DNA of 64,000 nt from Bugula neritina. Its lineage: Eukaryota; Bryozoa; Gymnolaemata; Cheilostomatida; Bugulidae. Each line of letters starts with the position of its first letter. Position 1 is the stretch's first letter. Of this stretch, positions 25,558-39,456 are shown one piece after another. Under the pieces are notes generated by a model, which was not told the DNA's origin, did no database searches, and worked only from the letters and a program-made list of their open reading frames with translations. Position numbers and translations under genes: made by a program. The stretch spans positions 21,398,495 through 21,462,494 of the forward strand of contig OZ037765.1 of the NCBI GenBank assembly GCA_964035545.1, read 5' to 3'.

Positions 25558-28500
25558 CTACCTAGTAATATTCTCCAGGGCCTTGTTGAAACCCTGCTGT
25601 TTAGCAGATATTGATGGGAGAGGCTTGCTACTGGTTGGAGGGACTGGGATAATTGCATCTAATGGTTCTTTCTTTTCATCCTTAATAAAACTTTCAAGGA
25701 TAGGGGCTTCATTGGCCATTGTCTCCATCTCTACTATTGGTGGTAGAGATGTTCTTCCTGGTATCCTTGGTGAAAATCTGTTTATTCTGTCGGCTACTTC
25801 CTCTACATCAGGCCCTGGGTCAGCCGGAGGGTTCATCTACAATAATCCCATCAGATCTTTCTTGAATATTAAAAAATAATTTAGAATAAATATAGAAAAT
25901 GCAACTACACATTTGCAGCTAATAGTAAAACTTTTCAATGGTTTTCAAAAAAAAAGTTCAATCAAACGCACACTAATTGTTTTCTTGACACTTCAAGCCT
26001 CTGCCTTTAATATAGTAAATACATAAAAACAAAGCCATAAATCTAGCTAGTCTGTATATGATATCATTAAGTCATTGGTTGTAATAATTATCAACAGTTT
26101 GGTGTATTACCATTAGTATGATCACAAAAATCAACATTTATTCTATTCTTATGATGCACGCGAAATCAAGCACTAGTACATTTCCATAGCATTGAATGAA
26201 TCTGTATGGATGCTCTTACGGTTTGCAAGAACTTATGGTTGGGTTTTATTCAAGGCTACTGTTATCAAGCATCGAATGAAGAATCAATTCGCATAATGCT
26301 TGGAAACATAATCAACATCACTACACTTTGTAATATACCGTTGGCTCTGGAACAGGTGGGGTATCATCTGCTGCTGTTGACAATCTGTTCTGTACATTGT
26401 CTCCTATCACAGTACCAATATCAGGAGTCATTGGGAGACCATCAAGGCCAATCATATACTCCTGAACTGGATATTGACTGTTGTAGCCATCTGATTTACC
26501 AGACATAGCTGCCTTTATTAATTCCTGTACCATACCTTTCTCTGTTGGAATAATTATAGCGGTTAAGAAAGGCATAGTATACAACATGCAATATATATTC
26601 TATAATGCTGTACAAATCAAAACAGTAGAAAACTTAGCAATTTTTTGTATATTTACAGTGTTATTCTCTCTTCCATCTCACAATCCATATATTGTGCATG
26701 CATGCTTTCTCAAGATGCTTGCAAAATATTGTCATAGGTGACTTTAAGTACAAATCTGGATTACTTTCAGGCATAGAGAAGATTGAACACCAATCAACAT
26801 ATTTGATTAAACACATTATGTTTCAATAGCTTGTAGCTAGCACATCGTGATAGAGTAGTTTATAATATACAGTTTTGATTATGTTATCAAGGCATAACAA
26901 ACCCTGTGTCTAAAATCTAGATGATTATTGCTGGATGAATGAACACCCCCACCAGTTGAAGCTAAGTTTAAAGAAATACGTTTAATAAAACCTATTGTTA
27001 TAATATTATTTCACTAACTCTGGCCAATTCTGAATGGCATAGATGGTATTGTTAGCATTATATTTGCTATAACCTATTTGTATGTATAACACTGCTTGTG
27101 TATTGTAATGATACGAAAGTTTTAAATAACTATTAAAATGTGCATATATTTAAAAATCGGGCATATATACAAAATATAGTTGAAGAGTGCAAAATGTCTT
27201 GAAATCACCCATCACTTTAGTTGATATTGTTAATCAATATATTAATCTTACAAAGCAGAAACGTATCGATTATTTTACCATTATCTCCAGCTGCTCCTAG
27301 CCACTGCTGTACTGCTTGAACATCGTCAGTTTGAAGAATTTGACACAACATCATCATTACCTACACAGGTACATCATTGCGGGTATATACATGCATGCAA
27401 TCATAGCTAAAGGGCATACTTAGATATGTGAAAAAAACTAAGAATTTTAAAAATAAGCTGATAATAGCAATATGGTTGAGAGTTCGAAACATTTCGAATG
27501 CCTATAGTAAGCACTTCAATCCACTTTACTAAACATTGAGAATCTACACTTGACCACAACCAAACAATTTGCAGCACAATTAAACACAGAATGTGGATCT
27601 ATTAGAATTTTCATCACTTTAAAACACAAAAAGGGACTCTTCAGATTTCCAAATACTAGATGTTCCCTTTTAGTTTTCACTTTTTTTCTACAAAAAGTTC
27701 ATTTTTTTTGTTTCCTTGCAAAATTTTACTTTCTACATTTTTTCTGAAAACTGGAAAATTCAACTTTGAACTTTTCATTTTGAGAAAAAATATTTCATGT
27801 ACTTTGGATTTTCACAACATCAGTTATGCACTACTCAACTTTTGCTATTAGAAGGACAATTTTAAGCATGTGCTAAAAATATACACATGTAATTATATAT
27901 GTTTTTAATACTGTATTGCTGTGAGTGAATCATAATGCTGTTTTCGTTGTAAACAGCATAAAAGCGGCTCTAAGCTCCAGTAGTTGTATCTTGCAGTTGA
28001 ATGAAATCACTGTATATGCTCTAATTTTCATAAAAAATACAAGATGCAATATATAACAAAATAAAAAACAGTATTCTAAACGAAATATAACTATAGTATT
28101 TTTAAAAAGTCATATTTTCAATTTGGTGGAAATGGTGTATGAGTGTTTATGTTATATTAGTATTATGGGCTATGGCTGTGTGGATTGCTTTATTTGTTTT
28201 AAAGAATCATGAAAAGTCAGTTATAAATACTATCAAATCTAGTAACTAAGGAGCTAAACTAAAACTTTAATCTTTAAAGTAAATAGAGACTATCAACTAC
28301 ATCAATATATTATTACTGCTGATAATAGAGTTGTAATTGAACACCTAAAGGTTAATATACTATCCATGAATTAAATATTGATGTTGCACTTGAGAATCAT
28401 TTGGAAAGGTTTAAATATGTTTAGACTCTCAATAGATTATGTCTGAGATAGTGCAAACACTGAACACAATATATGTCAAGATGTTGAAGTAGTGGCATGT

Positions 28501-31211
28501 GATTTTAATTGCAATATGGCAGCCTTTTCCCATACATTATGATGCTTGGTTAAATTAATTCAGGTGGCTAAATTTTTAGTCAAGCTTGGCAAAAATCCTG
28601 ATGCATTAAAATAGTTAAAAAGCTAATCATTTGCTTGATAATGTATGAACTTCAAAAATGTGAATATTCTAATCTTATTATTGGTGTGTGTGTTTTTTAA
28701 TTCTAAAATGTATACATACAGTGTCTTCAACATTGGCTTGCCCAAGAATATCTCCAGAAGCAGTGGCTTGAGCAAGAAACTGAGCTGTTTTCATTCTACT
28801 ACTTGATCTGGAAAGACCTTTAGTAGGGGGAGGTATAAGACGACCCGTTGCAGCAGAATATTGGCTAGTTCGTTTCCTCTCTACAGGCTTTGGCTCTTCA
28901 GCTTGAGAGGTGAGTCCTGCTGCCTTAGCCAATTCTTGTAGTTCAGCTCTCCATGGCTCTGCATCATTCTTCTGAGCTGCAGCAGCTACATATACACATA
29001 CATGTATGTTAATTATCAAGTATGTACAAAGTATGGCTTAGAAAATCAATAATAAATATTTAGATATGATGAACATTAGGACAAATTTTAATAAAGCACA
29101 TATATTTGAGGTAGGTGCAGTAATGGAGAAATCGAAAAAAGTCTGTGTTTAAGATTAGAAATGTAGTAAAAGAAGTCATGTTCTCGCAAAAATTTTAACC
29201 CCGCGCCCTGAACCAAAATTTATAAAAAAATTTAAAGAACTTAGGCTATCTCAATTTCTCCTCTACTGCACCTAAATGGAGCAATCTATCATATTATACT
29301 AATATAACCCTTAAGCAACTCACTAGCCTGAGGAGTTTGTTTCTGACCAAATGGCAACTTTTTGAGTGGGTGAAAGTAATGCAACCCAGTTAGTGTATCC
29401 ATAGGATATTGTGAAGAGTTAACATTGATACATTCAGTTGGTAGATTCAGTGCATCTCTAGCATATCCATTTGGCGGAAACTCTAAATGGTAACTTCTTT
29501 TAGCAGAATCGTAATCATTAACTGTACAAATGGGTACATCCAATAGACCTAAAGGTATAAATCAGTAAAACAATCAAAAGGTAACCAAATCTTCAAAACC
29601 TTGTCAATGGCAGCAACTTAGTAATAGATAAAAAATCACTGTTTTGATTGCCGGTGGTCAATCCATAGTTATAATGCAATGCATTTTAGTAGAAGTGTAA
29701 ACTGCAATCAAATGAATTCTTCTTCAAGAATAATAAATTAACTGTAAACAAGACCAATTTTTATAAACCAAGTATTTTGATGTTTAACCACTTACCTTTA
29801 AAATGATTTACTCTTCTAGGGTGTGGGTTATGACGGGTAAAAAAAGAGCTCATACTCAGTTTTCCAAACCGATAGCCACCCATTGTGGCTGGTCTTCTCA
29901 AATGACCAGACTTTCTATAATTTTCGGTTGGTATATTGATGCCATTTGCCACATTATCCCGTATCAACAGGTCTCCATTCGATGGAAGAAAGGCATCAAG
30001 TGAGCGACGCTGTTAAAGAAAAATTAGCTATATTATGACAAAAGTGCAGAACTGCTTTTTGGTTTCACATCAATAAAGATTTAGTTAGTGAAACTTTATA
30101 GCATAATAGATTGCCTGACTATAATCTAAGTTGGGCAACAATTTGTATATCATCTCCTGCACCTGATAATAATACATAACAGCGACTTCAGGAAAATTGC
30201 ATGATATAAGAATGAATTATATGCTTGTATATATGTATCTACATGTATGTATACAACGTATACAACGTATATATGTATATAATGTAAATATGTATATATG
30301 TATATATGTGTATAATGTAAATATGTATATATGTATATATGTGTATAATGTATATATGTATATATGTATATAGGTATATAGGTATATAATGTATAATATA
30401 TATAATGTATAATGTATATATGTGTATAGGTATATGTGTGTATATATGTATAATATGTATATGATTATGCTTATGCATGTACAGGAGTATATATACATAA
30501 TATACATATATGTTAGAACTAAGCTCAAGCTAATTTGACTTATTAAGAAACCAGTTCTGGCTCCAGTTATTCAGACTCCAAAACTTACTAACTTATTGAC
30601 TGACTGTACTAATTCATTTTCAGTTAGCTTCTTTATGCAGGTAACTCTATGGAGGTGACTGATTACAAATCTATAGTACCTATATAGGCTATATGTAATC
30701 TCTTAAATAGAAATTACATCACACATATACTTGATCAAGCACAAGCAAGTCGGTTCTAATTGACTCAAGTTAACTCAAGTTATTGACTTGCTGTATGCCT
30801 GCACATACTCAGCTCTGATCATGTTATATGCATACATATATGTCAATGTATATGCAACAAAAATACATGGAGGTAGTTTTAATCTCTAGAAGTTATTGTT
30901 ACATAAACTTGTACATGAAATGGCCAAACATTTCTTGCCAGGCACAAATTAATAAACCATAAGAGTAAGTAAAACTGCATCAAGTACGTCTTGCTTTGCA
31001 ATTTTTTATTTTTAAAACTTATAGCAGCATTTTATTGCTTTGTGTATTGAATACATGTTTTTAAGGCTAGTTTTTTTCTAGTAGGTAAACAGTTTTTTAA
31101 GTTTTGAAATGAAGCAGATTTGTTTCAAAGTAAACTGAAAAGCAATAATAAGAAAGCCACATATCTATAAAATGTAGAGCTTATTACCTGAGGTGGAGCA
31201 CTCCTTGACAT
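25558..31211 (-). CDS. TBATA: TBATA/SPATIAL-like protein
   Basis: Homologue of vertebrate TBATA (thymus, brain and testes associated), a poorly understood protein linked in mammals to thymic stroma, sperm cells and neddylation control. Exons in transcript order: 31211-31188, 30009-29796, 29548-29324, 28985-28720, 27360-27279, 26541-26339, 25836-25558; phases join, giving 430 residues (human about 351). Diagnostic stretches: YRFGKLSMSSFFTRHNPHPR (human YCFGRLSHHSFFSRHHPHPQ), EPWRAELQELAK, QYSAATGRLIPPPTKG, and VMMMLCQILQTDDVQAVQQW matching the human VLELLCRILETD segment. The C-terminal 92 residues are Pro/Glu-rich with no recognised domain. No signal peptide or membrane segment is seen. The start exon encodes only MSRSAPPQ; the next exon starts in phase 0. 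Confidence 0.88.
29114..29272. mobile_element. 159-bp MITE with TA target duplication (copy A)
   Basis: Terminal inverted repeats of about 19 bp (GGTGCAGTAATGGAGAAAT against GGTGCAGTAGAGGAGAAAT at the other end, 17 of 19 matching) are flanked on both sides by TA. It has no coding capacity. It sits in TBATA intron 3. The size and TA duplication fit a Tc1/mariner or pogo-type MITE. A related copy lies near 62432. Confidence 0.8.
30227..30510. repeat. TATATG/TGTATAATG-type low-complexity tandem repeat
   Basis: Irregular array of TATATGTATATATGTGTATA and TAATGTAAATATG units within TBATA intron 1. The long ORFs across it are repeat artefacts. Confidence 0.9.
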
Positions 31212-32788
<1,577 letters not shown>

Positions 32789-35700
32789 CTAAACATCGAT
32801 TTTGACGCAGACAGTTTTTTGCTCAGTAAAGAAATCTAATGAGTCATCTTGCGATTCTCTTCCAAGACCAGACTTCTTGGTGCCACCAAAAGGCATTCTC
32901 AGATCCCGAATCACCCAGCAGTTGCACCATACTGTCCCGACCTAGCAAACACAATCAGAACTTATATGATGCACTCAAGTTCTCGCCAAAATCTGTGAGG
33001 TATAAACAGGTTATGTAACTATAAAAAGTGCTTGATATCTAACACTCATTTGATATCTAACAAATATTAGGAGCCTGGTTCCTACCCCAAACAACCAGAG
33101 TTCCAATATCAGAGATAAAGCAGAGACAATTTTGCATACATATAAAACCTGTCCAACGACATTTGGCCAATACCACTAAATAATTAAAATTTTATACTAG
33201 ATACAGAAATTCAAAATAACTGTTAGCAGAAAGGAGCCTGTGTTCAGTACAAACTAAAAATATTTTAAAACCTATCTCATGTAAAACGTTAAGCCTTACT
33301 AGCAAACGGCCATATACAAAAGTAAATTAGGTTTTTACAAAAAAGGTATGACACAGATTCAGAAAGTATTCTAGAGGTACACCAAAGCTGATGCATTGAT
33401 ATGTCTATAAGCAACTTACATCTAACGCCTGGGCTACTCGATGAATTTTTCCAACATCTCTAGAGAAAACAGTAGCAGACAATCCATAAGAGATATTGTT
33501 GGATCGTTCAATAACCTGTCAAATAAAAACATTTATCAAATACTATGATTTTAAGATCATTTGTTCTATGCTATTAAATGTTGAATACTTTATATACTTT
33601 GCATTGATTCAGAACAGAAAATCTGCCTGAACTCAAAATAATAGGTGCAGACCTCTTGCTCTGTAGTAAAACTAGTAACAGTAACCACTGGTCCAAATAT
33701 CTCGTCCTGATTCACACAGCTGTCATCTTTCAATCCAGTTAATACAGTTGGTAGAATAAAGTAGCCCTAAAAAGAGTGTTGCAATTAGCAAGCAGAATGT
33801 CATTCTAACTATTTCTACGATTTCCCATGTGTGTGCAGGCATAAAACTTATATTATCTAGCTAAAAAATTGTTCAAGCGTTCAGCCTTGCTCTCCAATAA
33901 TCAGGCATTATTTTAAGTTAGTAGTCTATGCAGCTATAGAATTTGGAGGGGGAGGAAAAAGCCGAAATCCTAAAAATAGGCTATACAATCTTGCATTTAC
34001 GATTTAATAAAAATCATTAGAAAAATGAATATACACAGCTACACTCAAAGTTTCTCAACTCTCAAAATGAATAAATAAGGGACAACTCTAAACTCGGTTT
34101 ATGTACTCTTACATTTTTATTGCGAGGAGACAAATCCAAGTCATCTACAAGATGTCCACACCTAATTTTTCCATTTTGCTTCACTGCCATATTGATGTAA
34201 GATTTCACTTTGTCCAGATGATCCTTGCTGACCAGGGAGCCAGTGGTAGATGCAGGTGATGTTGGATCCCCAACCTTCAATTTCCTGCAAACAAAATAAA
34301 AACACTTTTAAATTAATCATTATGTAAAAGGTTTTATAAACATGATAAAAAATATTAACCAACACTTTAGGTGTATATCTGCGGGAAGTAATTTATTACA
34401 ACTATAACTGTATTCTAGCTAAAATAGTCTATGAACCTATCAAATAGTTCTTTTTTATATTACCATACATGACTATTGGGAACCTGAATTTAGGTCTGGA
34501 TACATAGGTTAAGGACCTTTGCTCTATAAATATTAATAGAAGAAAAGAAACAACTCCGAGTATAGATGTCTACTCCTTGTAATTTACTAACGTTATTGAG
34601 TAAAAGCTTGTTTATATGAAGTAGAAAATAGCTTGGGAAGTTGTGTACCTCGTTGCTTCAACAAACTTTTCCAAAAACTCTTCAAACACTTCTTCATGTA
34701 CGAAAAGTCTTTCTGTACACAAACAGATTTCTCCTTGATTTGCAAAACAAGAACTAAAAACAGAGTATTAGTAGCAGACCTTAAGCAACAAAAACTTCTT
34801 AAAATATAATACAGTCTATCATAGTATACTAGTTCACATTTATCACATTATTATTATCATCATTATTATATTAGTATACTAAAGCCGCAAATGCATAGTA
34901 GGATAAGATAAATGAGCAACTAGAAAATAGATTTACTGGTAAATAAATTATTAAGGTCTAAAAATATCACCAAAAGAGTTACTGAAAATTATGTGGACAC
35001 GACACCCTCTGGTATCTAAAACTAACACTTACCTGACTATGGTTGGTACACATTTCTCTAGGTCAGCATCACTAAATACAATTCCACTGTTTTTACCACC
35101 AAGCTGAAACATGAACAATACTAGTAGTTACCAGAAATACAATCAAACAATAATTCGCTGACTGAAAAACAGAGACAAAGCCATTTAAAAACCACCAAAA
35201 CACACCTAAGCCACTGAGAGGTCGTGAGAGTTTTATTAATAAATGCTGTCCACAGTGAAGTTCAAGTTCACAGTGAGTAGTCAGGCTAGTATTTATTAGA
35301 ACAGTTTGGGAACTAAACTGCTGGTTGTTTGTGGACAATGTAAGTCATAGTTAACTGATGGTTGTGTAATCATCAAATGACAGTTAGATAGCTTCTTAGC
35401 CTAGCAGTGGTAGCTGATAAGCCAATATAATGCTTGACAGTTGCCTTTTTAGATGTATTTGAGCCACTGGCTTTACAACAGTTCTTCGACATAGAAAGCA
35501 GATGAATGGTAGCTATTCTTTAAATCAAACAATGATCTCTTGGAATTTTAAGATGTTTATAGATTTTCTATGCACATTGAGTAAAAACTAGACTTAAATA
35601 TTATATAACCAAAACAATTTTATATTACAGAATGTTTTTACAAGACAAGGATACTAAATATTTTCTGCAACATATATTTAAAAAGCTTGAAATTGACTGA

Positions 35701-38700
35701 ATTTATTTAGCAAAAAAGCATCATAAGCAAATAAGTTGATTGTGTCAAATGGCATATAATTTCATCATGTAAAGTTGACGATACTTTGATGATGTCTTTC
35801 AGAGATTTCTGTCTTATAGTTAAAACAGCAAAATATATTTTCACAGCATAATATGCTGACTTAAAATTGCTAAGCTACAGTTCACTTCAAGCTTTTCAAT
35901 GATGCTAAAAGTGTTTAGATGTCCTACAACTTCCAAATTTTGATAAAAATATAAAAACAAGCTCATGGGCAAGGATGATGGCTCTGGTTGGGTTGCTGTG
36001 CTACTGTTCAGTATCTCAGATAGCGGTATAATATCAGACAAACATTACATTTACACAGAAACTGTGCCTTTGCTGTGATTTGTGCAACTTGTGATAAAAA
36101 CCCACAACATGCTTGACTTACACATGATTTATGACATGGGCGAGTCACATAATGCATTTGTTCTAAGGTTAAATTTAGAAAAAGAAGTAATTTACACTTT
36201 TGAATGCCTTAGTAATGACTTTTCTTTAGCTGTGTTTTTGCAGTTTGGCAAATGCCATAAAAATATTAAGCCGTGTGACCGCATGTGGAATAGTAAAAGT
36301 TGCATCTTTAATAAGCAACTTGCAATTTGTTGAAAAGAAAAATAAAACATCAATAAGTATTTAGCAGGCTAAAGCCCACACAGCAATGGCACTAAGGGCT
36401 AATTTCACCATTGCATATGCCTAGCACCCTTCTTATAACATACTCAGTTATATAGTGGCTCACTGAATGTGTGTAAATATTGTGCCAGTGTATAGCAACA
36501 AACCTCTAGTGACAGCTTCTTGCAGTGTTCAGCAGAGCTCCTCTGTATTATCTTGCCAGTAGCTGTGCTGCCGGTGAAGGTTATGAGAGGAATACCCGGA
36601 TGTGAGACTATTGCCTCACCAACCTTAGACCCGTAACCAAACACCATATTCACCACTCCAGCTGGTAGACCTGTCAGAATCATGGAGGTTACAAGATAAA
36701 CTAATTATAATGAATTGCCAATATACTCGATTGCATTTGTAGATTATTAGTTTCTAAGATCCTATGCTATTGAATACATATCCTTTAGTAGCCTCTAGTT
36801 TCGCAATGATGTGAAACAAATTTAATTTTAAAAAGTTTCTTGGGTAAATCAAACTCTAATCACTGAACCTTCTCCTAACATTTTTGCAAGTGGCTATTAG
36901 ATGCTGTAAATAATTGGTCATCAGTCATAACTAACGACCAATCATAGTATATATCAGCGGCTTATAGGTTTATCAAGAATGGTTCAATACAGCATTTCTG
37001 GATTAGCAAATTCCTTATTTGCTAAGCAGTATTAGGATAATAACACAATTATGTTATGATCAGATAAATTGCAGTTTCTCACTAGAAAAAACTAGTTTTC
37101 ATTCTTTATAACTGCAATGGTTCACTAACTATAACATTAATGAAAGTGTTTTTTCCAAGTGTTGCCAAATTACTTTACATATAAGAAGAAAAGCTTATTG
37201 TGCATTATTGTGCATAACAACCAAGATTTGCCAACCAACTACTTCCTCGTGATGGAGGATGTCGTCTTCCATATTTAATGGTGATAACCGAAACTGGGGG
37301 TGTCAGATTTCCTATTCAAGGCATATTTCAGATAGCTGCAAGTTCTATTTAATTACTGTCATTAGTGGAGGCTGAATATTAGTTCAACTCATTACAGGCC
37401 AACTAACTGAATAATGAGACGATTAGCTATGCTAAACTATGCTATGCTATACAGTACTATGCTATGCTAAACTATGCTATGCTATACAGTACAATGCTAT
37501 GCTAAACTATGCTATGCTATACAGTACAATGCTATGCCAAACTATGCTATGCTATACAGTACTATGCTATGCTAAACTATGCTATGCTATACAGTACAAT
37601 GCTATGTTAAACCACACTATACTATAAAGTACCATACTATGCTAAGCATACTATACTATACTATGCTAAGCATACTACTACATACTATGTTGTCCTATTG
37701 GCGGTCAGTTAATTAAACACTTATGAATAATACCTTGAGACTGCCGTGAATTAAATAATCATTAAACAATGAAAAAGACATATTTTATACTAAAACTGCA
37801 CCTAAACATAAAACAATTATTTTATACAAATTTCCTGCATACAACCAGCAGGAAACATTGTGAAAATTTAATAATTTATGTGCAAATAATCCACATCCTA
37901 TAAGGTGTGTGTAAAGTTCCAGACAGGCACAGACTACATTAGCACAGCATACAAGGAAGCTAAAATATCACTGGAAGTCCAAATTAATAAATCAAATACA
38001 AAATATTATGCTAAACTAAGAAGCCATATAATATACATAGTAGACATGTTCATCATCATATCTGTACAGTAAATTTGATATTCATTCTCATAGAAAAAAA
38101 ACACATTTTTTAAGGTCATATTCCACTTAACTCACCTGCTTGGAGTAATACATCACACAACATGTAGGCAGTTACTGAGGTCATCTCACTAGGTTTACAC
38201 ACACAGGTGTTTCCTGCAACACATATATAATGCACTATACTAATATGATTCTATATAACAGACCATACCAATATGATTGTAACAGAGCTAATAAATTATG
38301 CTTTCAAATATGTATGTTCGTTCAATCATATTTTGTGAAGTACAATTTCTATGCTGAGAGTATTGAATGCACATTTTAAAAGTTTATTTACCAGTTGCAA
38401 TGCAAGGAGCAATTTTCCACGATAGAAGGTACATAGGCAAATTCCAGGGAGCAATAATTCCAACAACACCAATTGGGTGCCGAGTAGTATAGTTTAGAGC
38501 AGAGTATGCTTCTTGATATGTGGACCTGAATCAGGGCATACAGAGATAGTTGGCTAACAGACCTTGTCAGTTTTGATGAATATAACGGAGACGGTCTATA
38601 GTAACTATAACCACATGGGAGGATTAATCAAACAAAATATTTTAATGTAAAAAATGTGAATTGATAATGACACTATTGGCATATATAGTGCCGAGTTGAG

Positions 38701-39456
38701 TTTTTGACATTAGTTGGCTTTTAAATAAATCTGTTATCTACACCCTACAGTCATATCTGATGATTATGTAAACCAGAAAAAGAAGTTTGTGACTGCAGCT
38801 AAGCATGGCCAGACCTGTTTTGGTAATGTAGGATAGAAGTAGCAAAAAATCTAAAGTTTAGCACAGCTCTTGGTATGTCTGCATTTTTAGCCACAGATAT
38901 TGGTTTGCCATTGTCCCGGGATTCAGCGATAGCAAACTCTTCCAGTCTGCTCTCCAATATGTCGGCAATTTTTAGCAGTAATCTTGAACGCTCTTCCACA
39001 GTTGTCTTTTTCCAACTACAGAAGCAATAACAAATATAAGCTAAATTATGGGCACCATAAAATATAGAGTACAGGGTGCTTGTAGCTTTTAAAAAACACT
39101 GAAATATTAAAAATAACTCGGTCAATGTCTAACTAATGAAGGTCGCACGGTAAACAATAATTATTCATGGGGCTTCAAGGCATGTTATATTATATTTAAA
39201 CAAATAGCAGTTTGTAGCTTCTTTGGCTTAGTGCCAAATAAATGAATTGTAATTTATTCTAATGTAAAGTTTTTTTAACTTGCCCAGAGAAAGCTTTCTT
39301 GGCGGCTTGATAAGCCTGTTCTACTTCTTCAGCATCAGAATCGGGCACCTTAGCCCACACCTCCCCTATTGCCGGGTCATAGCTTGCTATAAAATTCTTA
39401 GCAGGAAAATACTCATTGTTTATGAAATTCTGAATGATGGTAAGTGAAGTTGCCAT
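32789..39456 (-). CDS. ALDH8A1: Aldehyde dehydrogenase 8A1 (2-aminomuconic semialdehyde dehydrogenase)
   Basis: NAD-dependent aldehyde dehydrogenase; in its family it oxidises 2-aminomuconic semialdehyde in tryptophan/kynurenine breakdown and can use retinal. Exons in transcript order: 39456-39284, 39015-38815, 38525-38392, 38213-38136, 36670-36504, 35103-35033, 34753-34649, 34284-34113, 33766-33653, 33515-33420, 32941-32789; 487 residues, the same length as human. Seen: IAPWNLPMYLLSWKIAP, KPSEMTSV, the FTGSTATGK cofactor loop, SLELGGKN with the general-base Glu at an exon junction, FANQGEICLC with the catalytic Cys, DEIFGPVV, MPFGGTKKSGLGRE, ending DFFTEQKTVCVKIDV. Cytosolic: no targeting signal is evident. 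Intron 1 uses a GC donor. Confidence 0.96.
37427..37690. repeat. 35-bp minisatellite built from a CTATG pentamer, ALDH8A1 intron 4
   Basis: About five copies of a 35-bp unit containing ACTATGCTATGCTATACAGT, decaying rightward into shorter ACTATACTATGCTAAGC units. The pentamer CTATG or CTATA makes up most of the unit. Confidence 0.9.
39016..39283 (-). other. GC-AG intron 1 of ALDH8A1
   Basis: Exon 1 ends TCTGG followed by GCAAGT. Joining GG to the T of the next exon gives AFSGWKKTTVEERSR, aligned without gaps to human AFPSWSSRSPQERSR. The only nearby GT (GTTAAA) puts exon 2 out of frame. Confidence 0.8.

Noticed and set aside
25502-25879. 125-codon plus-strand ORF
   Set aside because: It is the antisense shadow of the last TBATA exon, whose frame joins in phase with six upstream exons.
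37427-37625. Possible CRISPR-like array from regular 35-bp spacing
   Set aside because: There are no unique spacers; units are contiguous tandem copies in an animal intron.
37439-37627. 62-codon ORF across the 35-bp repeat
   Set aside because: It exists because the repeat lacks stops in several frames; the protein is a low-complexity Cys/Tyr/Met string.
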